Shown here: positions 18,984 to 28,221 of the stretch, piece after piece
How the letters are laid out: each line of letters opens with the position of its first letter
Numbering within the stretch: position 1 is the first letter of the stretch
The notes under the pieces: generated by a model
Seen by the model: the letters and a program-made list of their open reading frames with translations, nothing else
Database searches by the model: none
Told to the model about the DNA's origin: nothing
Program-made: the position numbers and the translations under genes
Assembly: GCF_004330295.1 (NCBI RefSeq)
Contig: NZ_SJOJ01000007.1
Span: forward strand, 123,420-187,419
Source of the DNA: Rahnella victoriana
GTDB lineage: Bacteria > Pseudomonadota > Gammaproteobacteria > Enterobacterales > Enterobacteriaceae
Length of the DNA: 64,000 bases
Direction: 5' to 3'

Positions 18984-19984
18984 TGCCCCGCTCAATAAAA
19001 AATCTTACGACGCTGTGTTTTGCGCTGTTGCTGCTCTGCCTGATGATGGCGCTGAGTCTGGTGCTGGGTGAAAAATCACTGCCGCTCAGCACCGTCATCT
19101 CCGCGCTGCACGGTCAGTGTACGGGCGCGGATTGCATGATCGTCACGGATGCCCGTGTACCGCGCACGCTGGCCGGTTTACTGGCCGGCATGGCGCTCGG
19201 ACTATCGGGCGCGCTGATGCAGATCCTCACCCGCAATCCGCTGGCCGATCCCGGCATTCTCGGCGTCAACGCCGGTGCCGCCTTCGCGGTGGTTATCGGG
19301 ATAGCCTTCTTTGGCGCAACGGATGTCAGCCATTATCTGTGGTTCGCTTTTGCCGGTGCCCTGCTGGCGACATTACTGGTCGCCATGATCGGGGCGCTGG
19401 GGCGCGGAAAACTGGATCCGGTACGCCTGACCCTCGCGGGCGTCGCGCTCGGCGCGGTGCTGGAAGGCATGTCTTCAGGGATTTCCCTGCTCAACCCGAC
19501 CGTCTACGACCAGTTGCGATTCTGGCAGGCCGGCTCGCTGGATATCCGTAACATCGCGGTGATCAACACCGTCACGCCGCCGGTGATTTTTGCTGTTGTT
19601 CTGAGCTTACTGATGACCCGCGCGCTGAATAATCTGTCGATGGGCAGCGAACTGGCGACGGCGCTGGGTACCAAAATCGCCACCACGCAGTTGCTGGGAT
19701 TACTGGCGATTACCCTATTGTGCGGCAGTGCGACGGCCGCCGTGGGGCCGATCGCCTTTGTCGGCCTGATGGTGCCGCACATAGCGCGCTGGATCTGTCG
19801 CGCGGATCCACGCTGGATGCTGCTGTGGACGCTGGTGTTAACGCCGACATTGCTGCTGGCGGCGGATATCGCCGGACGTTTTCTGGTGACCGGCGAATTA
19901 CGGGTTTCCGTGGTGGTGGCCTTTATCGGCGCGCCGGTGCTTATTTTCCTTGTACGCCGTCCCGGCGGATTACGCAGAGGTTAA
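18983..19984 (+). CDS. fepD: Ferric enterobactin permease FepD
   Basis: FecCD-family inner-membrane permease, 333 aa (E. coli 334). Many hydrophobic helices, plus the family motifs DARVPRTLAGLLAGMALGLSG, LTRNPLADPGILGVNAGA and the coupling loop GPIAFVGLMVPHIAR that contacts the ATPase FepC. The start overlaps the fepB stop (TGATG). It would pair with FepG to form the transport channel. Confidence 0.95.
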   Translation: MPRSIKNLTTLCFALLLLCLMMALSLVLGEKSLPLSTVISALHGQCTGADCMIVTDARVPRTLAGLLAGMALGLSGALMQILTRNPLADPGILGVNAGAAFAVVIGIAFFGATDVSHYLWFAFAGALLATLLVAMIGALGRGKLDPVRLTLAGVALGAVLEGMSSGISLLNPTVYDQLRFWQAGSLDIRNIAVINTVTPPVIFAVVLSLLMTRALNNLSMGSELATALGTKIATTQLLGLLAITLLCGSATAAVGPIAFVGLMVPHIARWICRADPRWMLLWTLVLTPTLLLAADIAGRFLVTGELRVSVVVAFIGAPVLIFLVRRPGGLRRG

Positions 19985-19986
19985 TC

Positions 19987-21015
19987 ATGAGCCAGATCCT
20001 GACAACACCTCGCCCGCTGAAAAAACCTGTGCTGTTGTCGCGCCCGTTTCTGACCGCCTGCGGGCTGGTGTTGTGCCTGATTTTACTGGCGATTTACGCG
20101 CTGGGGAGCGGCACACTCGCGCTGACCCCGTCGCAGGTAATCTCTGCCCTGCTCGGCGACGGGCCGAAAAACCTGAGCATTATTGTCACCCAATGGCGTC
20201 TGCCACGCGTGGTGATGGCGATGGTGCTCGGTGCCGCGCTCGGTGTCAGCGGCGCGATTTTCCAGTCGCTGCTGCGCAATCCGCTGGGCAGCCCGGACGT
20301 TATCGGTTTTAACACCGGCGCGTATACCGGTGTTCTGCTGGTCATCGTGTTGTTTAACGGCGGCGCAGGCGAAACCGTGTCCGGCGCGATGGCGGGTGGC
20401 GTACTGACCGCGCTGGTGGTTTACGCGCTGGCATGGCGTCAGGGCGTCGAAACCTTCCGCCTGATTATTGTCGGTATCGGCGTACGCGCGTTGCTGATTG
20501 CAGCCAATACCTGGCTGATTATTCACGCCTCGCTGGAGTCGGCACTGACGGCTGGCTTGTGGAATGCCGGTTCGCTTAACGGCATCACATGGGAGAAAAG
20601 CCTGCCGGTGGCGGGGATGATCGTCGCCGCCTGCATTCTGGCGCGTTGCTTATCCGCGCCGATGCGGCTGCTGGAAATGGGCGATGATGCCGCCTGTGCG
20701 CTGGGCGTTCCGGTTGAGCGTTCCCGCCTGCTGCTGATGCTGGCGGGTGTGGCGCTGACCGCCGCTGCCACCGCGCTGGCCGGGCCGATCTCCTTTATAG
20801 CGCTGGTCTCACCGCAGATTTCACGCCGCCTGTGCGCCAGCCAGCAACATGCGTTGTTCTTCGCCGCACTGACCGGCGCCCTGCTGTTGCTGGCCGCCGA
20901 TGTCACCGCACAACGGCTGTTCCTGCCCTATCAGTTACCTGTGGGCGTGCTGACCGTCAGTCTCGGCGGCATTTATCTGATTGGGTTGCTCATCCGGGAG
21001 TCACGACGCTCATGA
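19987..21015 (+). CDS. fepG: Ferric enterobactin permease FepG
   Basis: Second FecCD-family permease, 342 aa from the ATG at 19987 (MSQILTTPRPLKK), two bases after the fepD stop. The longer frame upstream is fepD coding DNA in another frame. Motifs: WRLPRVVMAMVLGAALGVSG, LLRNPLGSPDVIGFNTGAYTG and GPISFIALVSPQISRRL. In the transporter it forms a heterodimer with FepD. The stop overlaps fepC by ATGA. Confidence 0.94.
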   Translation: MSQILTTPRPLKKPVLLSRPFLTACGLVLCLILLAIYALGSGTLALTPSQVISALLGDGPKNLSIIVTQWRLPRVVMAMVLGAALGVSGAIFQSLLRNPLGSPDVIGFNTGAYTGVLLVIVLFNGGAGETVSGAMAGGVLTALVVYALAWRQGVETFRLIIVGIGVRALLIAANTWLIIHASLESALTAGLWNAGSLNGITWEKSLPVAGMIVAACILARCLSAPMRLLEMGDDAACALGVPVERSRLLLMLAGVALTAAATALAGPISFIALVSPQISRRLCASQQHALFFAALTGALLLLAADVTAQRLFLPYQLPVGVLTVSLGGIYLIGLLIRESRRS

Positions 21016-21809
21016 ATACTGAACACGCTTCACCGTTGTACGCGGAAGATCTGACGCTGGGCTACGATAAAAAAATCGTCGCCCGCGACCTCTCTGTGTC
21101 CATTCCGCAGGGCAAGCTGACGGTGATTATCGGGCCGAATGCCTGCGGCAAATCCACGCTATTACGCACGCTCAGCCGCCTGATGCAGCCGCAATCCGGC
21201 GCGGTATTTCTCGACGGTAAGCTGATTGGCGATTACGGCACCCGGGACGTGGCGAAACGCCTCGGCCTGCTGCCGCAAAGCTCAACGGCACCGGGCGATA
21301 TCAGCGTGGCGGATCTGGTGGCTCGCGGGCGTTACCCGCATCAGAGCCTGTTCCGCCGCTGGACGGCACAGGATACGCTGGCGGTCAGCGAGGCCATGCG
21401 CGCCACCGGCGTCGCTGACCTGGCGGAAAGCACCGTTAATTCGCTTTCCGGCGGCCAGCGCCAGCGGGTGTGGATCGCCATGGTGCTGGCACAACAAACG
21501 CCGCTGCTTCTGCTGGATGAGCCGACGACCTGGCTGGATATTGCCCATCAGATTGATTTGATGGAACTGATGTGTCGTCTGAATCAGGAAAATGGCCGCA
21601 CGCTGGTGGTGGTGTTACACGACCTGAATCAGGCGTGCCGTTACGCCGGACACCTGATTGCTATGCGCGATGGCAAAATACTGGCGGAGGGCGCACCGGC
21701 GGATATCGTCACACCGGCGCTGATCGAACAGGTTTTCGGGCTGCGCTGCGCCATTATCGACTGCCCGGTTTCGCATACGCCGTTAATCATCCCGCTGGGT
21801 AACGGCTGA
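21012..21809 (+). CDS. fepC: Ferric enterobactin ABC transporter ATPase
   Basis: 265 aa starting MNTEHASPLYAEDLTLGYD. ATP-binding signatures are complete: Walker A GPNACGKST, Q-loop LPQSS, signature [13 protein letters not shown], Walker B LLLLDEPTTWLD and the H-loop VVLHDLNQ. It powers FepDG from the cytoplasmic face. The start overlaps the fepG stop (ATGA). Its last 27 bases overlap the end of fes, which runs the other way. Confidence 0.96.
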   Translation: MNTEHASPLYAEDLTLGYDKKIVARDLSVSIPQGKLTVIIGPNACGKSTLLRTLSRLMQPQSGAVFLDGKLIGDYGTRDVAKRLGLLPQSSTAPGDISVADLVARGRYPHQSLFRRWTAQDTLAVSEAMRATGVADLAESTVNSLSGGQRQRVWIAMVLAQQTPLLLLDEPTTWLDIAHQIDLMELMCRLNQENGRTLVVVLHDLNQACRYAGHLIAMRDGKILAEGAPADIVTPALIEQVFGLRCAIIDCPVSHTPLIIPLGNG

Positions 21810-23126
21810 ATCTCCGGCGCCCGATGGCGCTTCATTCCACAGACATTGAAGGCCATCGAGTAAACCGCCGCGCCAGCTGAGCGCGTCATGACCGGCATCC
21901 ACCACCCGATAACGCACGCTGTTTCCGGTGCGACCCAGCAGCTCCTCCATCTGGTTATTCACCTGATAAATCAGCCGCTCATTGCTGCCCGCCTCCATGA
22001 AAATTTTCAGATGGCTGGCCGCGCCCAGCCCGTTGCTCACCTCACGCAATAACAGATCGGCGTCGTCAGGATGTTCCTCCTGCTGCGCTTTATTGCGTCG
22101 CGGCCACCAGAAAGAGCCGGACTGACTGAGCACGCAACCGAACCGCTGCGGCCAGTGTAAACCGGCATACAGCGACGAAAGGCCGCCGAAACTCTGCCCA
22201 GCCACCACCGTTTTGTCCGCGCTGTCACTGTGCGGCGCGAGCGCGGCCACGGCGGGCAATAATTCCTCCTGTATCGCCTGCCAGAAATCCGCATTACAGG
22301 TCAGTTCGCGGCTGCGGGTTTGCGTATCAATCACGTCGATCAGAACGTAGACCGCCTGCGGCAGGCTGCCCTCCTGCGTCAGTTGCATCAGCGGCTGCCA
22401 GACCGGCATCTGCTGCGCCCAGAACTGGCCGTCGAGCAGTAATGCCAGCGGGCGCGACGCCAGATCCTGACTGTCACCGGTGGTGTAAATCCAGACCTTG
22501 CGCCGGTTTCCCAGACGCGCGCTGTTCCACTGATAGATTTGCAGTTTTGCCGGTGCCTGCGGCGGTTGAGCGCCGTGCAGATCAAACTCGCGCCAGGCGG
22601 GTTGCGGCATGGCATCGGGCATATGCAAAGGCGACAGCGCGTGAGATTTTGCTCCCGGCCACGGATGATTCAGATTGAGCGGATCGTGGATCGCATGGGC
22701 GAACATATCCTTCCACCAGTCGCGTGCCGCCAGCATCGCGGTATACGCATCAGGATCCTGCGGGAACTCGCCCCCCGTTTCCGTCCGTGGGATCAGGCTG
22801 TAGCTGCCGCGCCAGCCGGAACGCAACGCGATATGCAGGAACCAGACGTCTGTGCCCGCCAGCCGTTGCAAACTCTGCGGCGGCTTCGGCTGATGATGAT
22901 CGGTGATGCCGTTGATGTTGATCCACACGCGCTGGAAATCCGATGTCGCCTCACTGCCTTGCGGATCCCGCCAGAAGAACGTCACGTTGCACAGGCCATC
23001 GACCGGCCGTTCGATCCACGGCGATCCCTGCGTGTTAATTTCATTCCACCACGCCGCGCTGCCCGCATCACCGGCGGATAAGAGGGTCTGTGCGGTCGGT
23101 TTTTCCGCAGACGAGGATTTCATCAT
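21783..23126 (-). CDS. fes: Enterobactin esterase Fes
   Basis: Cytoplasmic trilactone hydrolase that releases iron from ferric enterobactin. 447 aa from 23126 (a second ATG follows immediately). The N-domain has FFWRDPQGSE and RLAGTDVWFLHIALRSGWRGSYSLIP. The hydrolase domain has LDGQFW, the nucleophile elbow GQSFGG and the late His in AGHDALSW, all as in E. coli Fes. No signal peptide, so it is cytoplasmic, in contrast to the relative at 14031-15572. The 3' end overlaps fepC antisense by 27 bases. Divergent from fepA with a Fur site between. Confidence 0.94.
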   Translation of the reverse strand: MMKSSSAEKPTAQTLLSAGDAGSAAWWNEINTQGSPWIERPVDGLCNVTFFWRDPQGSEATSDFQRVWININGITDHHQPKPPQSLQRLAGTDVWFLHIALRSGWRGSYSLIPRTETGGEFPQDPDAYTAMLAARDWWKDMFAHAIHDPLNLNHPWPGAKSHALSPLHMPDAMPQPAWREFDLHGAQPPQAPAKLQIYQWNSARLGNRRKVWIYTTGDSQDLASRPLALLLDGQFWAQQMPVWQPLMQLTQEGSLPQAVYVLIDVIDTQTRSRELTCNADFWQAIQEELLPAVAALAPHSDSADKTVVAGQSFGGLSSLYAGLHWPQRFGCVLSQSGSFWWPRRNKAQQEEHPDDADLLLREVSNGLGAASHLKIFMEAGSNERLIYQVNNQMEELLGRTGNSVRYRVVDAGHDALSWRGGLLDGLQCLWNEAPSGAGDSAVTQRDD

Positions 23127-23220
23127 TTTTTCGCTTTGCCGCCTTTTACATCGTGAAGAACAGACACTCCCTGTCGGAGCCTTTACACAATCCCAACAAA
23201 TAAGGAATGGGAATCGTATT

Positions 23221-23233
23221 GATAATTATTTTC
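23221..23233. promoter_or_regulatory. Fur box between fes and fepA
   Basis: GATAATTATTTTC fits the 6-1-6 Fur pattern GATAAT-N-ATTATC with one mismatch. It is central in the divergent fes-fepA gap, where E. coli also has a shared Fur-controlled bidirectional promoter. Confidence 0.7.
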
Positions 23234-23355
23234 AATTGCAATAGTGTGTAACCGCCCGTAAAACGGGACGATAAAAAATACACATACAACAGGCCATCCT
23301 CCTGTTCATTGAGACGATATTGCAGGAAAGGATGGATTTCAGGGCAGAATCCAAT

Positions 23356-25626
23356 ATGAAAAGCAGGCTACCACACTATTCTCTGGCAACCTTAATCGGG
23401 CTGGGATCGGCGCTCACTTTACCCGCCAGCGCAGCTGAAACTTCCGCAACCGACACAGCAGAAGCCAGCCAGACCACCGAAGACGCCACGAAAGACACCG
23501 GCGATACGCTGGTAATCACCGCCGCACAACAAAACCTTCAGGCTCCCGGTGTATCGACCATCACTTCCGACGAAATCCAGAAACGCCCTCCGGCACGCGA
23601 CATCAACGAACTGATCCGCACCATGCCCGGCGTCAACCTGACCGGCAACTCCACCAGCGGCCAGCGCGGTAATAACCGCCAGATCGACATCCGTGGCATG
23701 GGCCCGGAAAACACCCTGGTGCTGATCGACGGTAAGCCGGTAAACAGCCGCAACTCGGTGCGTCAGGGCTGGCGTGGCGAGCGCGATACCCGTGGCGACA
23801 CCAGCTGGGTTCCGCCGGATATGATCGAGCGCATCGAGGTGATCCGTGGCCCGGCAGCCGCCCGTTACGGCAACGGCGCTGCAGGTGGCGTGGTGAACAT
23901 CATCACCAAAAAAGACACGCAGGAGTGGCACGGTTCCTGGAATACCTACCTGAACGCGCCGCAGCATAAAGACGAAGGCTCGACCAAACGTACCGACTTC
24001 AGCCTCTCCGGCCCGCTCAACGATCAGTTCAGTTTCCGTCTGTTCGGTGGCTACAGCAAAACGCAGGCCGACGCGCAGTACATCAACGACGGTCATCAGT
24101 CCGAACGTACCGGCACCTATGCCGACACCGTACCGGCAGGCCGTGAAGGTGTGATCGATAAAAACATCGATGCCCTGCTGCACTGGGATTTCGCCCGAAT
24201 GCAGTCGCTGGAATTTGAAGTGTCCAACAGCCGTCAGGGCAACCTGTATGCGGGCGACACGCAAAACACCAACACCAGTGCGCTGGTGAAAAGCATGTAC
24301 GGCAAGGAAACCAACCGCATTTACCGCCAGTCTTACTCGGTGACCTACAAAGGCGCGTGGGATAACGGCGTGACCACCAACAACTATGTGCAGTATGAGA
24401 AAACCCGTAACTCGCGCATGGATGAAGGGCTGGCGGGCGGTACCGAAGGCATCTTCTCAGACGAAGACTTCAACACCATCGCGCTGGGCGATATTCTCGC
24501 GCACAGCGAAGTCAGCGTACCGTTCGAACTCGGCGTGCCGCAAACCGCCACATTCGGTACCGAATGGAACCAGCAGAAGATGAAAGATCCGTCTTCTAAT
24601 ACGCAGGCCATGCTCGGCGGCGCGATTGACGGTATCGACAGTACCGACCGCAGCCCGTATTCGCAGGCGGAGATTTTCTCGCTGTTTGCTGAAGACAACA
24701 TTGAGCTGACCGACAGCACCATGCTGGTGCCGGGACTGCGTTTCGATCACCACTCCATTGTCGGCAATAACTGGAGTCCGTCCCTCAACCTGTCGCAGGA
24801 ACTGGGTGACGATTTCACGCTGAAAATGGGCATCGCCCGCGCCTATAAAGCGCCGAGCCTGTATCAAACCAACCCGAACTACGTGCTGTACAGTAAAGGT
24901 CAGGGTTGTGCGGCCAGCGGCGGCGGCTGCTATCTGGTGGGGAATAAAGATCTGGATGCCGAAACCAGCATCAACAAAGAGATCGGGCTGGAATTCCACC
25001 GTAACGGTTATCAGGCGGGCGTGACCTATTTCCGCAACGATTACCGTAACAAAATCGAATCCGGCTACCTGCCGGCCGGCACTTCTTCCACCGGCACCAC
25101 CGACGTGTATAAATGGGAAAACGTGCCGAAAGCCGTGGTACAGGGCCTGGAAGGCACGCTCAACATTCCGGTCAGCAGCACCGTTTCCTGGAATAACAAC
25201 GGCACCTACATGATTGAAAGTAAAAACAAAGAGACCGGCGATTACCTGTCGATCATCCCTGAATTTACCATCAACTCCACGCTGAGCTGGCAGGCAACGG
25301 AAGATCTCTCCCTGCAATCCACCCTGACCTGGTATGGCCGTCAGAAGCCGAAGAAATACAACTACAAGGGTGAAGCCGTTACCGGCAGCGAGAAGAATGA
25401 AGTCAGCCCGTATTCCGTGGTCGGCATGAGCGGCACCTACACCGCGACCAAAAATGTCAGCGTCACGGCGGGTATCGATAACGTCTTCGACAAACGCCAG
25501 TTCCGTGCAGGTAACGCCCAGACTGTGGGTAACGCCACCACCGGCGCCTATATGTATGGCGCAGGCGCAGCCACCTACAACGAACCGGGCCGCACGTTCT
25601 ACATGAGCCTGAATACGCACTTCTGA
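23356..25626 (+). CDS. fepA: Ferric enterobactin outer-membrane receptor
   Basis: TonB-dependent 22-stranded barrel for ferric enterobactin. I choose the start at 23356 (756 aa, MKSRLPHYSLATLIG) because it gives a clean signal peptide ending near PASAAETS. In-frame starts at 23332 and 23320 add up to 12 residues. TonB box DTLVITAA. The plug is nearly identical to E. coli FepA (APGVSTIT, RTMPGVNLTGNSTSGQRG, VRQGWRGERDTRGDTSW, ERIEVIRGPAAARYGNG), as are the barrel segments ELTDSTMLVPGLRFDHHSIV and GIARAYKAPSLYQTNPNY. Ends in Phe. The paired Cys residues of GCAASGGGCYL also match E. coli. Confidence 0.96.
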   Translation: MKSRLPHYSLATLIGLGSALTLPASAAETSATDTAEASQTTEDATKDTGDTLVITAAQQNLQAPGVSTITSDEIQKRPPARDINELIRTMPGVNLTGNSTSGQRGNNRQIDIRGMGPENTLVLIDGKPVNSRNSVRQGWRGERDTRGDTSWVPPDMIERIEVIRGPAAARYGNGAAGGVVNIITKKDTQEWHGSWNTYLNAPQHKDEGSTKRTDFSLSGPLNDQFSFRLFGGYSKTQADAQYINDGHQSERTGTYADTVPAGREGVIDKNIDALLHWDFARMQSLEFEVSNSRQGNLYAGDTQNTNTSALVKSMYGKETNRIYRQSYSVTYKGAWDNGVTTNNYVQYEKTRNSRMDEGLAGGTEGIFSDEDFNTIALGDILAHSEVSVPFELGVPQTATFGTEWNQQKMKDPSSNTQAMLGGAIDGIDSTDRSPYSQAEIFSLFAEDNIELTDSTMLVPGLRFDHHSIVGNNWSPSLNLSQELGDDFTLKMGIARAYKAPSLYQTNPNYVLYSKGQGCAASGGGCYLVGNKDLDAETSINKEIGLEFHRNGYQAGVTYFRNDYRNKIESGYLPAGTSSTGTTDVYKWENVPKAVVQGLEGTLNIPVSSTVSWNNNGTYMIESKNKETGDYLSIIPEFTINSTLSWQATEDLSLQSTLTWYGRQKPKKYNYKGEAVTGSEKNEVSPYSVVGMSGTYTATKNVSVTAGIDNVFDKRQFRAGNAQTVGNATTGAYMYGAGAATYNEPGRTFYMSLNTHF

Positions 25627-25640
25627 GTATGCTGATCGCA

Positions 25641-25668
25641 TAAAAAAGCCACCTGCAAAGGTGGCTTT
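25641..25668. terminator. Bidirectional terminator between fepA and gdhA
   Basis: Stem AAGCCACCT (25647-25655) / AGGTGGCTT (25659-25667). The A-run on the left makes it a strong minus-strand terminator for gdhA. For fepA the T-tract is short. Confidence 0.8.
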
Positions 25669-25693
25669 GTTGTTTCTGAAACCTGAATCCGGA

Positions 25694-27037
25694 TTACAAC
25701 ACGCCCTGCGCCAGCATGGCATCGGCGACTTTCACGAAACCGGCGATATTGGCCCCGCGCACATACTGGGTCTGTTTGCCTTCACCCCCGAACTCCACGC
25801 AGGAATGGTGGATATCCAGCATGATGTGACGCAGACGCGCATCCACTTCGTCGGCTTTCCAGCTCAGACGTGCAGCGTTCTGCGCCATCTCCAGGCCGGA
25901 CGTGGCCACGCCACCGGCATTCGCCGCTTTACCCGGCGCGAACAACACGCCTGCGTCGGTAAACAGATCGGTTGCTTCAATCGTGGTCGGCATGTTTGCG
26001 CCTTCCGCCACCGCTTTCACACCGTTGGCGATCAGCACGCGTGCCGCAGAGGCATCCAGTTCATTTTGTGTCGCACAGGGCAGCGCGATATCCACCGGCA
26101 CGTTCCACGGCTGCTGGCCTTCGAGATAGGTCAGGCCGAGTTTTTGGGCATAATCGGCTACGCGGCCATCGCGGCTGGCTTTGATTTCGGTCAGCAGCGC
26201 CAGTTTTTCTGTCGTAAAACCGGCTTCATCCACCACGGTGCCATTGGAGTCTGAGGCAGTAATGACCCGTGCGCCCAGTGACATGGCTTTTTCAATCGCG
26301 TATTGCGCGACGTTACCGGATCCGGAAACCGCCACGCGCATGCCTTCGAAATCCAGACCATGGCGTTTGAGCATCGATTCAGTGAAATAGATCAGGCCGT
26401 AACCGGTGGCTTCCGGGCGGATCAGGCTGCCGCCGAACGACAGCCCTTTGCCGGTGAATACGCTGGCGGTGTTGTTGGAGAGCTTTTTCATCATCCCCGC
26501 CATATAGCCGACTTCACGCCCGCCGACACCGATATCGCCCGCAGGCACATCGGTATCCGGCCCGAGATGGCGATAAAGTTCCAGCATCAGCGCCTGACAG
26601 AAACGCATGATCTCGCCTTCGCTTTTGCCCTTCGGATTGAAATCACTGCCGCCCTTCCCGCCGCCCATCGGCAACGTGGTCAGCGCATTTTTGAAGGTTT
26701 GTTCGAAACCGAGGAATTTAAGAATCGATAAATTGACCGACGGATGGAAACGCATCCCGCCTTTATACGGGCCGATGGCCGAGCTGAACTGCACGCGCCA
26801 GCCACGGTTCACCTGCACCTGATTTTTGTCATCCACCCACGCGATGCGGAACTGAATGACACGCTCCGGCTCCACCAGACGCTCGAGTAACGCAGAACGG
26901 CGGTATTGCGGATGTTGTTCGAGGAAAGGCCATAGCGTGGTCATAACTTCACGTACGGCCTGAGAGAATTCGACCTGATGCGGGTCGCGTTGTTGCACTG
27001 AGGATAAGAACTGTTCGAGGGATTGAATCTGATCCAT
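25694..27037 (-). CDS. gdhA: NADP-specific glutamate dehydrogenase
   Basis: Assimilates ammonia by reductive amination of 2-oxoglutarate. 447 aa, the same length as E. coli GdhA and collinear throughout. Active-site motif LPMGGGKGGSDFNPKGKS contains the catalytic lysine. VPAGDIGVGGREVGYMAGM and the Rossmann motif VSGSGNVAQYAIEK are intact. Single gene with its own terminator on the minus strand. Confidence 0.98.
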   Translation of the reverse strand: MDQIQSLEQFLSSVQQRDPHQVEFSQAVREVMTTLWPFLEQHPQYRRSALLERLVEPERVIQFRIAWVDDKNQVQVNRGWRVQFSSAIGPYKGGMRFHPSVNLSILKFLGFEQTFKNALTTLPMGGGKGGSDFNPKGKSEGEIMRFCQALMLELYRHLGPDTDVPAGDIGVGGREVGYMAGMMKKLSNNTASVFTGKGLSFGGSLIRPEATGYGLIYFTESMLKRHGLDFEGMRVAVSGSGNVAQYAIEKAMSLGARVITASDSNGTVVDEAGFTTEKLALLTEIKASRDGRVADYAQKLGLTYLEGQQPWNVPVDIALPCATQNELDASAARVLIANGVKAVAEGANMPTTIEATDLFTDAGVLFAPGKAANAGGVATSGLEMAQNAARLSWKADEVDARLRHIMLDIHHSCVEFGGEGKQTQYVRGANIAGFVKVADAMLAQGVL

Positions 27038-27150
27038 TAAGGTAAAACTCCGTCTGTAAGTGATGTTGTCTTTTTTATTTACTGCTTATTTTTTGACTAT
27101 GCATCGACTGACAAGCGGACATCAAGAAATTTATTTCCTCAATAAAGACC

Positions 27151-27636
27151 CTACGATTTGCGACCTTCCAGCTTCAGCAGCAATGCCTTGTTATCCAGCC
27201 CCCCGGCAAAGCCGGTTAACTTACCGGAAGCGCCAATCACACGGTGACACGGTGCGACAATGGAAATCGGGTTACGGCCATTGGCGGCACCGACTGCGCG
27301 AACGGCTTTCGGGCGGCCGATCCGGCGGGCGATATCGCTATAACTGCGCGTTTCACCAAAAGGAATTTCCAGCAACGCCGCCCAGACTTCCTTCTGGAAT
27401 GCGGTGCCGGTGAAATCGAGTTCCAGTTCAAAACAGGTACGTTCGCCTGCAAAATATTCGTTCAGCTGTTGCTCGGTTTTCAGCAGGATTGGAAACGCCG
27501 GGTCTTCAAGCATCTCGCCTAACGGCACACGACCGTCGATTTCACATTCCCACAAAATCGCCGTCAGTTTGTCGCCTTTCGCTGCCAGTGTCAGCTGCCC
27601 GACCGGTGATGCCATGCGCTTGAATCTGTATTCCAT
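27151..27636 (-). CDS. ogt: Methylated-DNA-protein-cysteine methyltransferase
   Basis: Repairs O6-alkylguanine in DNA by irreversible transfer to its own cysteine. 161 aa with the active-site motif PCHRVIG, the Asn-hinge and helix-turn-helix motif RAVGAANGRNPISIV, and FTGTAFQKEVWAAL. There is no Ada-type zinc domain, so it is of the Ogt/MGMT class. Similarity to E. coli Ogt outside the core is modest, so the symbol is provisional. Confidence 0.85.
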   Translation of the reverse strand: MEYRFKRMASPVGQLTLAAKGDKLTAILWECEIDGRVPLGEMLEDPAFPILLKTEQQLNEYFAGERTCFELELDFTGTAFQKEVWAALLEIPFGETRSYSDIARRIGRPKAVRAVGAANGRNPISIVAPCHRVIGASGKLTGFAGGLDNKALLLKLEGRKS

Positions 27637-27732
27637 CAGTCCCTTCCTCTGCGAGTTTTACGCTCCACACTTTACCGGAAAGGCAGGAACCGACGAAAAT
27701 TATTTCAGGCTTATCGGGTTAAATGACAGTCA

Positions 27733-28170
27733 TCAGCCCAGCAATCCCAGTTTGCCGGTCAGTTTGCGCACCACTTTCTTTTTGCCCGCCAGCGCGATGC
27801 CCAGCAGTTGCAGATTGTCCGTCGGCACAACCGACACGGCCTCGCGAAAAGCGGCGTAATCGGTGGTTTGCTGGCCTTCGACCGGGAAAATAATGCCGTC
27901 CATTTCCTCATCATTAAGCAGATGCTGATGAAGTTGCGTGAGTTGTTCGCTGTCGGCAACCAGAACGCTGATACCAATCGGGATCAGCCCCGGATGGGTG
28001 CGGTTATCAGCATCAATCAGCGGCTCGCCCACCAGCGCGGGATGGCGCTGTCCGAGCGTCAGCGCCAGTACGGCGGCGGCATTGGCGGCATGTCCTGCGG
28101 CAAGTTGCTGATTGATCACAATCACGCAGCGTTCAGGGGATGAGGGAAGAAGGGTTGCAGGGGTATTCAT
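27733..28170 (-). CDS. DUF2000 family protein
   Basis: 145 aa with the family pattern RCVIVINQQLAAGHAANAAAVLAL, LVGEPLIDADNRTHPGL, IGISVLVADSEQL and a C-terminal KVVRKLTGKLGLLG. DUF2000 proteins have a peptidyl-tRNA-hydrolase-II-like fold; their activity is not known to me. It starts 51 bases after the stop of an AraC-type regulator gene on the same strand, so the two probably form a unit. Confidence 0.8.
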   Translation of the reverse strand: MNTPATLLPSSPERCVIVINQQLAAGHAANAAAVLALTLGQRHPALVGEPLIDADNRTHPGLIPIGISVLVADSEQLTQLHQHLLNDEEMDGIIFPVEGQQTTDYAAFREAVSVVPTDNLQLLGIALAGKKKVVRKLTGKLGLLG

Positions 28171-28221
28171 GATGACAGGCTCCGGTTCAGTTGAAATCTG
28201 AGCTTAACCCGTCACTTTTTC

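Noticed and set aside
24457..25722. 421-codon open frame on the minus strand opposite fepA
   Set aside because: Shadow of fepA third-codon-position bias. No ribosome binding site or recognisable domain.
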